A DNA stretch of 64,000 nt from Rachycentron canadum (GCA_038496675.1 CM076659.1:20360716-20424715), one strand, 5' to 3'. Positions 22,938 through 35,760 are shown, numbered from the stretch's first letter. Notes: a model not told the origin generated them from the letters alone. Translations and numbers: made by a program.

Positions 22938-25025
22938 GTGAGTTCGCACGGACACTTGATCATTATTGGTCGGCCTTGTCATGGCATTAACTCTGAGTCT
23001 GTTCATTTTCTTTAATGACGTCGTTAGAGGATAATTCTGTTTTTTTGCAACTTGGATCTTATTTTCGTTGTTTTGTTTCTGTTAAGATTGTACCAACAAA
23101 TCTGTTCAGTGGAGATGCGTTAGGTCAGCGCTTGAATTAGTAGAATACTGGAGGGAAAACAATGGTGGGAATGACCTTGTTTAAATGGTCAAAACCTAGT
23201 ATATGTCTGCACTGCCTGTGATCAAATCCTGATCTTATAACCACGTCCTCCGACAAAAATCGGCAAACTCATAAGTTAAAGAAAAAAGACATCCTCCATC
23301 TGGGATCCACATCAGTGTAGTCTTTATTAACCTTAACTCTTGAACATGGGTCTACATGTCTCTCCTGGTTGCTGTGTTGAAGTTACTGCATTATGTGTTC
23401 ATGCAAACGCCACACTTTGTTTCGGTCGACAGAAAATTTTATTGCTGTGCTGCAGCAATGTCTCATTTGCTGTTGCAGGTTTATGTTATTTACATGTGAT
23501 TCACATCTGCTACTCCATTTAGCAGTTACTGGTGACTTCTCTCTCTCCCTCCCTCTCTCTTGCTCTCTCTGACCCATGTGTCAGATCTTTAGTTATTCTT
23601 CTGCGTCCTGTATTGTTGATGATACATATAAAAAAAAAAAGTAGGTTATTTTCTGTAATGGAGGCTCAGTGTAGTGGAAGCGACCCTGAGCAGCCCCTGG
23701 TCAGCATCCACACATGGTCCAGTCATGGGCCAGGTTTATGCCCAGTCTGTTTGAAAAAAGTCCCTAAATCCAGAGACAATGTGTTATCAACGCTACAGGC
23801 TGTAAATACCCTGCAAATAGAACCCGTTTGAGCCAGAAACGCCAACTCAGTGACCAGTCAGTCACTCAGCCAGTCAGGGATATCACAGAGTATAGGGCTG
23901 TCCCCACTCTTGCGGTCCAGCCAAAAACACTCCAAGAAACGTTTGAGAAAGGTTTATCAGCTTAGAATAATTGAAATTCAGCTGCTGCTGAGAGTGTCCC
24001 TTTGCTGGAGTGCATGGATCACACCAATGCTGCACAAGGATTGTACGTAGCAAAGCAAATGCAGAGATTTGGAAATGCTGAAACATCATTCTGACTCTGA
24101 GCAGAAAACAAACATGAGCAGTCAGATGATCTGAGGTGTTGTTAACAAGCCCTCTGAAAGTTGAGCTCTTTGCAAGTACAAGTCAAAGTTAGAGCAGTAG
24201 GTGGGACTGTAACCTGTGATGGATCTTCACACTTATCATAATCTTATCATTTGCCTTTTTTTTTTCTCTTTCAAATAGGTTTGTCTAATGTGGAGATTTA
24301 TTTCCAACAGGTCTGATTTTCTGACTCAGCGGTTAACTTGGTGTCTACAATGGCTGACTGAAATGATGAACAAAACCATGAAACTAAGAGCCAGATTGTG
24401 TTCAGGTTGTCCAGGTTGCTGACCCGTTCAGCTGCAGCTGTAATCTCAGTCTCAATCACTCACAGACAATTAAGTCCTCACCACAGCAGTGGGCTGTCAA
24501 GAATCAGTCCTCAAAAGTCGCAAAAACCAGACCACACAGAAACACACTGTCCGCACAGCGCCAATTCATTCTGCCGACTGCAAAACAAAAAGGCCTGTTT
24601 TGGAGCGCAGCCAGCATGAGGGAACAATCCATTGGGGGAGTGAGAAATCACTGACTGAAGCTATTTGCTTTCCCTCACAGAGAGAGAGACTATTCTTCAC
24701 CCCGGCTTCTCTGCATTCTGCTTCCAAGAGAAACTCCACCACACTACACCACTCCCATGCATGGGGGAGGCGAGGAAAAAATGAATGCAGCAATGATTTA
24801 ACTTTGTTATTATGGCATTTATCATTTAACACAGAAGGAGGATGATAACTGACTCTTAAAGGTCTTAAATATTCTTCTTTTTCCTCACAGTCAACAGCAT
24901 ATTGGGGCTCTTGACAATAACGATTCACTGAGAATCCTTGTTTTGTGGATCACATTTCTTGCCTAAACAAAGGCTGTTGAAAGCATGAATGAATGAAAAA
25001 CTGTGTCTACATCCACCTGCTGCAG
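22938..25025 (+). other. gfra1: gfra1 intron C-D
   Basis: A 2.1 kb GT-AG intron. A unique, GC-balanced segment at about 24380-24780 stands out from the AT-rich background. No exon or repeat copy was recognised. Confidence 0.9.
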
Positions 25026-25160
25026 GTACGGTGATGACTCCGAACTACCTGCGCTCACCTCAAATTAGCGTGTCCCCCTACTGCGACTGCAGCAACAGCG
25101 GCAACAACAAGGACGAGTGTGACAAGTTTACAGAGTTTTTCACCGAGAACACCTGCCTCC
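25026..25160 (+). CDS. gfra1: gfra1 coding exon D: end of D3
   Basis: The acceptor is CTGCTGCAG. The first two bases (GT) complete the Gly codon of exon C. The exon reads TVMTPNYLRSPQISVSPYC, then DCSNSGNNKDECDKF and TEFFTENTCL, with a final Arg codon split C|GT. The motif TVMTPNY and the CDCSNSGN turn are typical GFRA1 D3 sequence. The Cys residues fit the helical disulphide-rich fold of the receptor family. The donor GTGAGT is canonical. The intron that follows is the largest visible one (about 10.4 kb) and contains the assembly gap. Confidence 0.97.
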
Positions 25161-25999
25161 GTGAGTCATCCCCTTGACCGGCTGTTGTCTATTTTGTCTG
25201 CTCTTTCCTATTGTAGCTTAGCTTTATCTGTTCTTCTGAATCCTGTTCTGTTACTTTCTATTTCCATCCACTCCGCTCAGCGGGCCCTTTTCCTGTTTTG
25301 CTCTTTTATCCTCTCTTTTCTTTCCTTGTCTCTCCTTCCCTCGGTCTCCCCCTCTCCCCAAATATATCCCATTGCCATGCTTGCATTGTTATCCCTCTGC
25401 ATTATAGAGAAACCAGTCATACTGCACCACGGTGTCTGAACAGAACATGTGCACAGCTAAAAGCCGTAGCAAAACTCCTGCTCCAGATCTTTGGCAGATC
25501 CAACCCTCTTACACAACGACCTTAATGAACAACCCCCCTTGAACACACTATATCTTTCTGACACACATACAAACACACTTATTCCCAGCCAAAATGAATA
25601 TGTTGCAGGCTATTCCTACCGAGCTGTGGTGATAAGCGCCAGAGCTAATTCTGCCTCCTCTATTTTGATGGTGCACTCTGTCATTCAGCATTCTGCGATC
25701 CTCTACAACACAGTGTAAGTGTAACCTATCCTGTATTGATTCTTGTATAGAGGTCAGAACTCAGGGTCACACAGTGTCTGGCTGAAGGACACCTAAGCTG
25801 GATGAATGTTGAATCCTGTTGCTGAGACTCAGTAGATGACAACAGATTCGGTCTAAGATCCACTGACCTTTCTTTTAATCAGGTCTGTTTCAGATTACAA
25901 AATCTGTGTTGACTCCAAAGGGACAGTTTGAGGTATAAAAGCAATCCTATAATACTTTGCCCTTTTGATAACAAGTAGGTGTGAGGTTCAGTAACTGAA

Positions 26000-26360
26000 C
26001 AAGGGCTGAACAATTCATTGAAATATAATCTAAATCCCAATATGGCCAAATGCAAGATCACCGGAGCTGCAATTTTTCAGAAAAAGGTCAAATGTGTCAC
26101 AGCATTGTCATTAGTTGTGCTACAGAGACCCCTGGCCTTCAGGTTATGTTCTCCAGATGTAAAGGAACATGGTAGCTTGGTACAAGGTACCTAACCCTAA
26201 CCCAACAAAAATCTCATCATCTTTTTTTTTTTCCCAGTAAAATGCAAAAATGACCATTGCAACAGAAATCATATACTGCAATTCCAATATCTGCCAATAT
26301 AATCGCAATGTGATTTTTATTTTTATTTATTTATTTTGCATTGTGCAACTCTGCTCAGTA
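26000..26360. repeat. Degenerate dispersed repeat (candidate)
   Basis: Begins near AAGGGCTGAACAATTCATTG and ends near ATCGCAATGTGATTTTTATT. Phrases of this kind (GGGCTGAACGATT, ATCGCAATGTGATTTT) are, from general knowledge, frequent in vertebrate interspersed repeats. Only one copy is seen in the window, so this is weakly supported. Confidence 0.4.
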
Positions 26361-26548
26361 AGTAGCTAATTGGTTCGAATCACATTTCAATCTTCATGTG
26401 AAAATGACCGATTGTTTCTGTCTAAATTACAGTGTGGTTCAGTTATGATGACCAGTTCCACATGAATCAGGTTTAAGGTTGATGAATCTGAATCATTTGG
26501 GATTTGAGACATTCAAATCTCTATTTGAATCTTATCCCCTTTTGTAGG

Positions 26549-26925
26549 CTGAATGAAATGTTAGCATCACCCTGGTTCCCCCGACAAACCCAGTGAGATT
26601 TTAACATTGTGTTATGGATGACTGAAGAAAAACTCTGCGACAAACAGAGGTTTATGATACAGGTTTTGTTCAGCAGGATAATTCTCACTGATGAATTTTT
26701 TTTTTTTTGAAGCCTAAAGACAACCTCCAGAAGTAAAGAGCTAATGCCACTAAACCACTAAACTTCACCTTGTAATTTGATTCAGCTCTGACTTCTTACA
26801 CAAAAGTCTTTCCTCTGACAAAGTTAGTAACGCTTTGTGTGAACACAGTGAGGCTGTAAAGGTGGACTGGTGAGTAGATCAGTTCAATGTTCAATGTGAT
26901 GTTGTTGAGCATCTTCGACAGCCTC
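26549..26925 (+). repeat. Family C dispersed repeat, copy 1
   Basis: Shares CACCCTGGTTCCCCCGACAAA, GTATTAC/ACTGAAGAAAA, TGAAGCCTAAAGACAA, GTAAAGGTGGACTG and a GTTCAATGTTCAATGTGATG-like end with 41871-42105, in the same order and orientation. Copy 1 contains about 120 additional bases in the middle. Function and class are unknown. Confidence 0.65.
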
Positions 26926-27719
26926 TGTAGTCTCATTTAGACTCTTGTTAGGAACCAGCCTTTCTTAAGAGATGTGAAAGCTTTAAGAAATACTAATACA
27001 AAGTACTAACATGCTAACTCAAGGTATAGCCAGGATTTAGGACTCCTTCCTGTGGAACCTTATTAGGAAAAACAGCTAACATGGATATAAATTTTGAGGT
27101 AGTAAAGTTGAAGAGAACCTGTCTGTAGTCTACTTAATGTGCTTTCTCTACTGTCTGTCACCGCCCAAACATCATGTGTGATACAAACCAAAAAACACCA
27201 CTCTCAAACACAAACACCACTTTGCACTGTACTGTAACTTGTTTTTTCAGTTCAGCGAGATCAGAGTAGCTGTAAGAAAAACAATCTTCCCACCCCCAGT
27301 GAAACCTTAATTCACATATTCCTACTAATAAATGTAGGAATCTCTGAATCTCAATCTGATGATATCATCAAAGCTGTAGTCCTGAACCAGAAAAGCCTCT
27401 GTGTTTGGATTCAACTTAAATAAGCAGTTATCATACTGGTTTCAGATTTAATTAAATTACGTTTAACCCCTTACAGTTGAGGCACTTCTCTCACACTCAC
27501 CTAAACAGATGCTCGAGACTGCAATGCAAACTGCACCCTATGAATAGACCCGCACTATGTGACAGACATGTCATCTTAGCCCAGTGTGAGTCTTTCTTGA
27601 GATGAAAGTTGGTCATCGAACATGTTCTGTGTAATAACTGCGATGTTCACAAGTTGTGGAAACATGGGGACAGAGATTAAACAGAGACATGTCAGTGCTC
27701 TCGTAGCAGAAGCACTCCA

Positions 27720-28110
27720 CAATTACTGCGTGTCATGGTGCTGACCTGAAAACCATCCAAGGTAATTTGCCTCTGCACGTTTCCTGTGATAACCTTCGGC
27801 CATGATTGAACTGTTCAGTTTACCAGCGCCACATCATGTATTCGTCCAGATTACCACACGCTGACCACTGTAACTGTCAAATCACCTCGCAAATGAATCA
27901 AGCTAATGGGCAGTTCAACTGGTGAAGCATTGAATTACATGACACCTGTGTTAATCAGCTGGTCAGTGTGTTCCTAAGTAGGCGCTCACTCCGGAAAATG
28001 GTGTGCATTCAAAATAGTGAGCCATAATCACAGTAAGAGGGGAGCGGAGTTGCTGCTGGTGAATCAGCTCAACACGGGCACAGTGGGCGTTTTGATTTTC
28101 TTCTGACAGT
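27720..28110. promoter_or_regulatory. Candidate conserved non-coding element in intron D-E
   Basis: About 400 non-repetitive bases of even composition with ATTGAACTG, AATCAAGCTAATGGGC, TTGAATTACATGACAC and AGGCGCTCACTCCGG. No frame shows codon-like structure. It resembles the character of vertebrate conserved non-coding DNA but could not be compared. Confidence 0.3.
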
Positions 28111-28746
28111 TTCCAGATGAGAAAATACCGACAAGATGCAGCCTCATTTTCACCAACTCTTCTCTCTTTCACTTTCTCATTTGTCTTCTCCTCTTCTATT
28201 ATGTTTTTTCCCCCTCCCTCCTCTTGTTTTCTTTTCTCTGTTATCATTTTACAGGTCAGGGTTACAAGGTTGGTCTGCTGTAGATAATAAAAGCTGCTAT
28301 TGTCAGTGTATGTACGTGTGTGTGTGTGTGTGAGTGTGTTTGAGCATGCATCTTGATGCACTTCTCAGTAAGTGTGTGTGTGTGTGTGTGTGTGTGAGAC
28401 GTGCCTTTCCCTCTGCATGTTCACATGATTTTACGCTCGTGTGTGTCAGTGTGGGATTTACAAGATCAAAGAGGGTAAATGTGTGTGTAAAAGGAGCTTT
28501 TTCTCTCTATATGTGTAGTGTTTGCTTTTAGTCACTGCAGGGAGCCGAGTGAAGGGCAAAGTGGGAGAATGGGCCTCCTCTGACTTCTCATAATTAGTCT
28601 CAACCCCAGTCTCTCTTTGACTTCTCTGCTTCCCTATGTCACCATTACAACTCCTTTTTTCATTTACTTGTTCTCCTCCTGCTCACTTCTTCCTGCTCAT
28701 CCCATCTCTCTGCCTCCATCTCCCTCCTTTCATGACCCCCCCCCCC

Positions 28747-28760
28747 CTGTCTCTTATACA
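28747..28760 (+). other. Residual Nextera transposase adapter end
   Basis: The 14 bases CTGTCTCTTATACA directly before the gap equal the start of the Nextera mosaic-end sequence. They are most likely untrimmed library adapter at a contig end, not genomic DNA. Confidence 0.85.
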
Positions 28761-29160
28761 NNNNNNNNNNNNNNNNNNNNNNNNNNNNNNNNNNNNNNNN
28801 NNNNNNNNNNNNNNNNNNNNNNNNNNNNNNNNNNNNNNNNNNNNNNNNNNNNNNNNNNNNNNNNNNNNNNNNNNNNNNNNNNNNNNNNNNNNNNNNNNNN
28901 NNNNNNNNNNNNNNNNNNNNNNNNNNNNNNNNNNNNNNNNNNNNNNNNNNNNNNNNNNNNNNNNNNNNNNNNNNNNNNNNNNNNNNNNNNNNNNNNNNNN
29001 NNNNNNNNNNNNNNNNNNNNNNNNNNNNNNNNNNNNNNNNNNNNNNNNNNNNNNNNNNNNNNNNNNNNNNNNNNNNNNNNNNNNNNNNNNNNNNNNNNNN
29101 NNNNNNNNNNNNNNNNNNNNNNNNNNNNNNNNNNNNNNNNNNNNNNNNNNNNNNNNNNNN
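28761..29160. other. Assembly gap of 400 N
   Basis: Exactly 400 unknown bases within the intron between exons D and E. The round number suggests an estimated scaffold gap. Open reading frames drawn through it are meaningless. Confidence 0.99.
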
Positions 29161-30508
29161 CTCCCACTTCTTTCTGCTCTCATTAAGCTTGCTCAGCAGT
29201 AACTGGAACTGACAACTCTGAAGATCCTGACACATGCCGGCTACAGGGTCATGACTAGAGAGGAACTACAAGAGCGAATGAAAGAAAATAGACAGAAAGA
29301 GAGAATGTGGAAAGACAGGAGAAAGAGAGATAGAGGACTTTATGTTCTTGTAGATATTTTATTGTTTAGAGAATGTGCTGGATGGCTCATGCTGTGGACA
29401 GGCACATATTTGTAGCATCATCATCTGGTTCCCAACCATTCAGGTCCTTGGCCCTTCTCATATCATCAGCAGCATGTCGATCCCAACCAAACGTTTTCGT
29501 TGAATAATGATAGAAAGTTGTCTTGCTACCCCATGGAGGGGTCACCAACCCCTACTCTAAAGACAATGTATTCAAAGCTCTTCCAATGTGATGCCTCTTT
29601 GTTTCCGGCATATGTTCTGACTGTTCAAAGGTCACTCCATCCAACGTCATCATAATTCGAGGATTACTGCAAATCCTTGTACATGTAAAGTGAGATAAAG
29701 TGGTAATGTAGACATCTGTAAGAGGCAAACTGCAAACTACCGCTAACACAGATATCTGCTGCAGCCAGAAGATGATATCGTGCTTGTTCAAACGCACCAT
29801 GCTGTTTGCATTGGACGAGGTTAAATTAATGTTTGGTTTAGTGTCTAAAGAAAATGTGTGTTGGCGTGTGTCTGTGCTCTTGTCTTAGTGTCTTTTGAGG
29901 ACCAAGTTTTAGACTTGAGTGAGGATGCAGATAAAGAGGACCAAAGGTTGGTTCAGGATTTGGGTTTGGGTTTCGCTGTTCTTGAGAACCAGGAACTTCA
30001 GTTCCCACCAGCAGATCAACAAACAACCCCAGGTCTACCAATTAACATTCAACTTTCATGTCTGTAGCTCATACAATTATGATTTGTTGTTGGTACTAAG
30101 CTAATGTGGTTTCAGGTCAAATATGTTGATATCATCAGTTCTGGGAATAGATGATGCAGCTCCCACAGGACCAATGAGTGAGCTGCACATCATGGCTTGA
30201 GTAGCTTTAATGAGACATTTAAATATTTTTAAATTTTCAGGTACTTCATGCCATCAGATTTTTTGCTTTGTTTGCCTTTAAAGCCTCTCTGATCACATTT
30301 TAAAGCCCAGGTGTGTCTGATTTCAAAACACATACTGAGATCTGAGATCTCCTCTCAGATCGATGGAGTTATTCAGGCCTTTAACATATAGCAAACAAAT
30401 ATTGTGTGAAGTGAGGATTATCTGTTTTTGTTGGGTACAGAATTTAAGTTTGGTGATTAGGGTTAGGATGGTTAAACAGGTTAAACAGGGTTATTACTAA
30501 AGAAGTAT

Positions 30509-30980
30509 TAAAGGTCACATATTTTACTCTCTTCCTGTGTTATATTTGAAGTGCTGATATCACCATCTCAGTGTAGTGTTACATCTCCTCTCTAAGGCTG
30601 AGCTCTGGAGCTCTAGTAACAAACAGGTCGGTCAATGAGAATAGAGGATTTGACACCTCTCTTCTGATTGGCCGAATGTTTTCTAAGTGATCCAATAAAA
30701 ACATAGTAAACCTCAGCTAAATACTCAAATTCTTCAAGGTTGGGTGGTGGGTCCAGGTGGGCGGGGCTTGGCTGAGGGTAGTGACTTCTTTGTTGTGACA
30801 TAACAAAGTTACAAAAGTCGTGACGGCTGATTTTAAGGCCCAGTTTCTGAAAACCAGCTGTGAGCATTTCTCTGTGGACTGAGACCTTTGATACTTTCAC
30901 TGTATTAATATAGAACCTAGACCTGATTTATAATCACAAAATACATGGACATCTACATTTATACTGTATGGGACGTTTAA
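30509..30980 (+). mobile_element. Family A element, copy 6 (full length)
   Basis: Starts TTAAAGGTCACATATTTTAC and ends TACTGTATGGGACGTTTAAA, each terminus with one change from the consensus. At about 470 bases it is among the longest copies. It carries GGTCCAGGTGGGCGGGGCTT and the late GATACTTTCACTGTATTAAT part. It lies in the large intron between exons D and E. Confidence 0.8.
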
Positions 30981-31639
30981 AGTACAAATGTGCTTAAATG
31001 CAGGTCATGTGATTTGGGGAGGTATAGCCCCAACACACTGTTTTTATCTTGTATACTGTGCTGTATACTGTGCTTGTCCAGTCTGCAGTGGCTGTGAATC
31101 ATTTTTATGTATCCTGATTAAACAGTAGCAGAAGCAGTAGCTCTACAGTATGTGTTTGGCTTTATTATCCAAATGAACTCAAAGAGTAGTGCTGTGCCCT
31201 TAAAGTAATAGCTCCACTCCTTGAAGTTTAATCTTTGATGAAACCATAAAAATGGCAAAAACAGTACATTTACCTTAAATAGTCCCCTCTGTCCTCAAGT
31301 TTGTCAGGTCGAGACACCAAAACTCTTGGTGAATAATGTTTTCATGTTAGCTGCTGTGTTGATGACATTTTCAGTCACCATGAGACATCATTATTATTAT
31401 GCTTCAGGTAGGCGCACAGGGGCACACGGGGCTGGTGATCAAACACAGATTTCAGTATTCTGGAAGAATCAAAAGTCTCAGATTTTCGGACTCTACTGTA
31501 CATAAAATGAAAATGCATATGCCATAGAACTGGATCTGCAAATGTACATGTTTATAGAGAGGAATTGTGTGTAATTTGTTTTATAATTTATTTAATCTAC
31601 AAACAAACTCAAAACTAATCGTGATTGGATTGCTGCTGT

Positions 31640-32010
31640 ACACGCTGACTATAAGCCTTCATCTCCACCTTCCCAAAGGAAATTCAGTTGATTAGAAACA
31701 ACCAAGAGGACAATGAATGTATAAAGAGAAGTGTTAGACAGGCACCAGATAGTTCTTTAAGCAATATTTAATACTGCATTTACAATAGCAATCTCCTAAA
31801 GAGGAATCAGCAAAGCACACATGCTTGTCTGGCATCCTGAGGCTTAATTTGAGATGCGAACTATTTAACACACATGGCCACTGTGCTGTCTGTGTAATTA
31901 GGCCTTTGGTGAGGAGACTGAGGCGTTAGGAAAGAGCCGATCAACATTTACAATATGCTCATCAGGCTTCTGCTGTCTCGGCACAAAGCTACCAGCTAAA
32001 CAATCACATG
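31640..32010. promoter_or_regulatory. Candidate conserved non-coding element in intron D-E
   Basis: A non-repetitive block with TCAGTTGATTAG, GCAATATTTAATACTGC, GTGTAATTAGGCCTTTGG and GGCTTAATTTGAG. It lies between a family A copy and low-complexity DNA. Enhancer function is inferred only from composition and homeodomain-like cores. Confidence 0.3.
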
Positions 32011-32753
32011 CTCACAGACATAAGCAAAAAATTAAATATGCACATGCACGCTTGCGAGCAAAAGTCGCACATGTAAGGGCTGCAGGATATTGACAAAAAT
32101 TACTTTTTTTTTTTTTTTGCTGAATAATGCATCTCAGATGTGAATGCTGGCGCATGGCAACAGCTTTTTATACATTTAAAATGTTTTCAAGAATATGGCC
32201 AAGAAGTGTCCATAACTTAGCACTGTTTTTAATTTGTAATTGTAATTTAACACATTCTGCCTGTTGCCACACTCGTGTGTGTGAACACACCTATGCACTA
32301 AAAATAGCAAGTGTCAGTATGAAGTAATGCAAATTGAAACATGCACACAAATTATTTTCATTTGTTTGTTTCTGTTATCATTAAACCGGTTGTAGTTTCC
32401 CTTAATCTGGGGATCACACTGATCAGACTGTAAATGAATGAAAACAGAAATGTCTATTTGTCTTAAAGTCCTTTTTTTAACCTGCTGTTCAATACTGAAC
32501 CGGTTCCACACATTTTCACCAAAAAAGTGTGTGGTGCCAGCGAAATTTCTGGTCCAAAAGTTGGAAGCACAGGTGTCAGTGGTTGTGGGAGGACCTCGCC
32601 ATGAATTTCTCCTCCATTTTTGAGAAAATGTGAGCAGAAGCAGCAGGAGCGATGCAACATAAAATGATTTTAACAGTGAATTTATAAAAACGCAAGCAAA
32701 GAAGTTCTGTGGGCCATGGTTCTTTCAGACGGAAATTACCCTAACTTTGCAAT

Positions 32754-32755
<2 letters not shown>

Positions 32756-32834
<79 letters not shown>
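32756..32834 (+). repeat. (GT)n-(AT)n microsatellite
   Basis: About 29 GT units pass into about 11 AT units and then a T-rich tract. This low-complexity block directly precedes the duplicated contig ends and probably caused the assembly break. Confidence 0.95.
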
Positions 32835-32863
32835 TTTTATTTTTTTTTATTTTTTTTTTTTTT

Positions 32864-33144
32864 AAATCCTTCTTCTTCTTTTGAGGGTTATTGGCACAGT
32901 GACTTGCTGCTTTACTGTCACCAAATGGTATGGAGGTGTAGATACATGCAAGACAAAGAGATTTCTGGGTTGTTTGCCCTCAGAGGTTAGTTTAGCNTTT
33001 TTTTTTTTTTTAAATCCTTCTTCTTCTTTTGAGGGTTATTGGCACAGTGACTTGCTGCTTTACTGTCACCAAATGGTATGGAGGTGTAGATACATGCAAG
33101 ACAAAGAGATTTCTGGGTTGTTTGCCCTCAGAGGTTAGTTTAGC
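32864..33144 (+). other. Artefactual 133-base duplication around a single N
   Basis: Positions 32864-32996 and 33012-33144 are identical base for base, each preceded by a run of 13-14 T, and are separated by one N at 32997. The pattern is typical of two contig ends that overlap but were joined without merging. A true tandem duplication is less likely. Confidence 0.85.
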
Positions 33145-34485
33145 AAAGCAGATGAATTTCTTAGTTCAAGATTAATAGTCGGGTTATTTAAATGTGCAGT
33201 GAAACTAACTCAGAGGTTCTTTCTAGGTCAGGGGGAGTTTAAACAGAAGCCAGTTCGACAGGGGGAAGGAAAAGAAAGACAGGAGGGTGAGACCCTGCTG
33301 TGTACAGTGGCTCTGGACAACGTGTTAATATGTGTCTCCAGACACAAGTGAGCTCAGTCCAGTGAACAACTGAACATACACACTAGTATCCAACTGTCTT
33401 GTCCTTGACAGCCCAGTGGTCAGCTGTCAAAGGCAGCCTTAATTTACTTCTTAGAGAAATCAACATTATTCTGACGTCTGTCTGAGCTGAAATCAGATGT
33501 TAAGCTGCCAAGGACATTGAAGGTAATTCTGACCTCCTGAGGTAACAAGTGCACCCTTACAAGAGAAGTGGCTGGCATAGGCGCTTTAAAAAAAGACCAT
33601 CAGGAGACAAGGGCATGTCACTGACTGAGAAATCATCCTTCACAACTCTCAACATCTGAAGGATGACTGTTGCCAGTTGTGCTGCAGGTGCTCCTGTGGC
33701 CCTGCAATGCAACCCTAGGGCATTAGGATGCCACAGTGCAGAGGTCTGGACTTCATCAGCAATTTTGTTGACTTTAGACTGACAAAATCCAAAGAGACTT
33801 GCAGCTTAACTGCTACTCAGGAACCACACATACCAACACTACAGCAAAAAAAACGTAGCAATAACACTTAAAGCACACATTCAAATTATATACATATGTA
33901 AATTATATAAAAACACCAGCGTTACACACCTTTTAATTGATGCTTATAGTTTATTAGTGGGAGGCTTTTAAGCTGTGTAGACGATCTGTACAGAGAGACA
34001 GAGAGAAAGAAATGACTGATACAGTTCTTGTTTTAAGGGCAGTTTGCATTGATAAACTTTATTCTTATGTGAGACAGATAAATGACAGCTTGTTTTTTAA
34101 TATTTTACATTTTACCTACATCTGATAAGTGGAATAGCTCAAGAATTTGTGGGTTTTGTTTTATACCTTATCTGTAGGGCTGCCAGGGAAGCACTTTTAA
34201 AGACTTAGCAGTATTATTGGTATTAATTTCATGTATTTTTCATACCCAGCACAACTTTGTCAAAGAATACAATGAAAAACAACAACTCGATTCAACAAGG
34301 TGAACATTTTTGCACATAATTTAGACACAATCATGTGTCTTAGCACATTTATGAATTTTTCAGTGGGGTTAAAGGGCCACTATGCAGATCAGTTCACTCT
34401 TACTTCATCATAGTATCAGGGTCAGAATTCACTGTTAGAGGGAAGAATATCATCACATCCATGAAGCAGCTCAGCTTTCCTCTGA

Positions 34486-34511
<26 letters not shown>
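34486..34511 (+). repeat. (TG)n microsatellite
   Basis: About 13 TG units in the intron between exons D and E. Confidence 0.9.
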
Positions 34512-34517
<6 letters not shown>

Positions 34518-35572
34518 CATCAAAGTCATAGAAGGCTATTAATAGGGCCACTAATGGACTCTAATGGTAAATAGCTACATCAGCACTCAGGTTTTTGACT
34601 GTGTGGTGAATTTATAATGGAGCCAAGTGATAACAAAACCTAAGTACCTTCTAACTCACCTTTAATTGTGGTTTCGGCCGGTGCAATATAAGGCTTTATT
34701 TTAACATGGGGACTAACAAGCGTGTGATTCATGATGAGATCCAGGTCGGTGCTAAAGGGACCAGTGTGAAATTACCATGTGATATTTCTGGTGCGGCAAA
34801 GTGGTGCTTTACCAGCTCAGCTTACCTGAAAGTCAGAATCACCAAGAGATGTGTTTGGAGCCTCTATGATCATAAGAAAAAATCTAAGTTAAAAAATTAC
34901 TCAATTCAATAATTATTGAATTCATCATTCAAACATTTAATTGAACATTCACAAATTAGATAAGAGTATTTACTATTTACAACAACAAAAACATACAATC
35001 TACAGACATGTGCATTGAAAAAATATTAGCGAGATTGTTGTCTTCTGGTGAGTAAGAAATGCATCTTTGTTTGTCCTATACTTCACTAATCAGAAGAGAA
35101 ACATGAGAGTCAATGTCAAACTGTACTTATTGATATAGGTGAACTGAACCTGGACCTATGTACAGTAGACTACACAATCTTTCAGGTAGACAGTCTTTCG
35201 GATGTGCTGCCTCAAATGGCTGCTCAGGTTTGATGCAACCTGGCTTTGAGCTAATTAGCTTCCCACATACTCTATTGGTCGTTGTTTTTTTTACCTGAAG
35301 TGAAGCCACAGTTTGAGACGTTAGCCTCATGCTAGCTCATTTTTAATTGTATTGCATATATTTAAACAGTTGGGGCTGTCATGCGTGCACCAGGTTGTGA
35401 TCCACAACCCAACCCAGTTTGTCCAAGATAATTCACCTGTCCTATTATTAGTTGATGTTTTTCCCTCATGTATTGATGCCTATTTCAGAACTTTACTTCC
35501 ACCAACCTCCCAGAAAACAAGTTATCAGCCTTCCTCAGCTAATAGGTTCTGTCTCACACTTTCCCCCTGTAG

Positions 35573-35754
35573 GTAATGCCATCCAGGCCTTTGGGAATGG
35601 GACAGATGTGGGAGTGTGGCAGCCGATGTCCCCTGTCCAGACTACCACCTCCACCACCACTCCCTACCATAGGAACCGCGAACGCAACCCCAACACCATT
35701 GACAACCACATCAACACAGACCCTGGAATCTACCACTTCTGTGGCAGCCTACAG
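35573..35754 (+). CDS. gfra1: gfra1 coding exon E: end of D3 and Thr/Pro-rich linker
   Basis: The acceptor is CCCCCTGTAG. The exon begins with GT (completing Arg) and reads NAIQAFGNGTDVGVWQP, the hallmark of the GFRA1/2 family at this point. It continues with a Thr-rich linker (VQTTTSTTTP) and an Asn/Arg-rich stretch, and ends HFCGSLQ, where the Cys corresponds to the one in human PPCANLQ. NGT is an N-glycosylation sequon, and human has NGS at the same place. The linker joins the folded D3 to the membrane-anchor region and is expected to be flexible and poorly conserved. The exon ends in phase 0 at CAG. The donor GTGAGA runs directly into a CA microsatellite. Confidence 0.95.
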
Positions 35755-35760
35755 GTGAGA

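Larger units (their letters stand above)
25161..35572 (+). other. gfra1: gfra1 intron D-E
   Basis: A 10.4 kb GT-AG intron. It contains a family C repeat copy (26549-26925), a degenerate older repeat (about 26000-26360), two non-repetitive candidate conserved stretches (27720-28110 and 31640-32010), the 400-N gap, a family A copy (30509-30980), the GT/AT microsatellite at 32756-32834 and an artefactual duplication around the N at 32997. No alternative exon was found in the readable sequence; one inside the gap cannot be excluded. Confidence 0.85.

Noticed and set aside
28617..29235. Long open frames through the gap
   Set aside because: They exist only because the N run has no stop codons.
32881..33138. 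Duplicated peptide around an X
   Set aside because: It is a product of the duplicated contig ends around the N at 32997.
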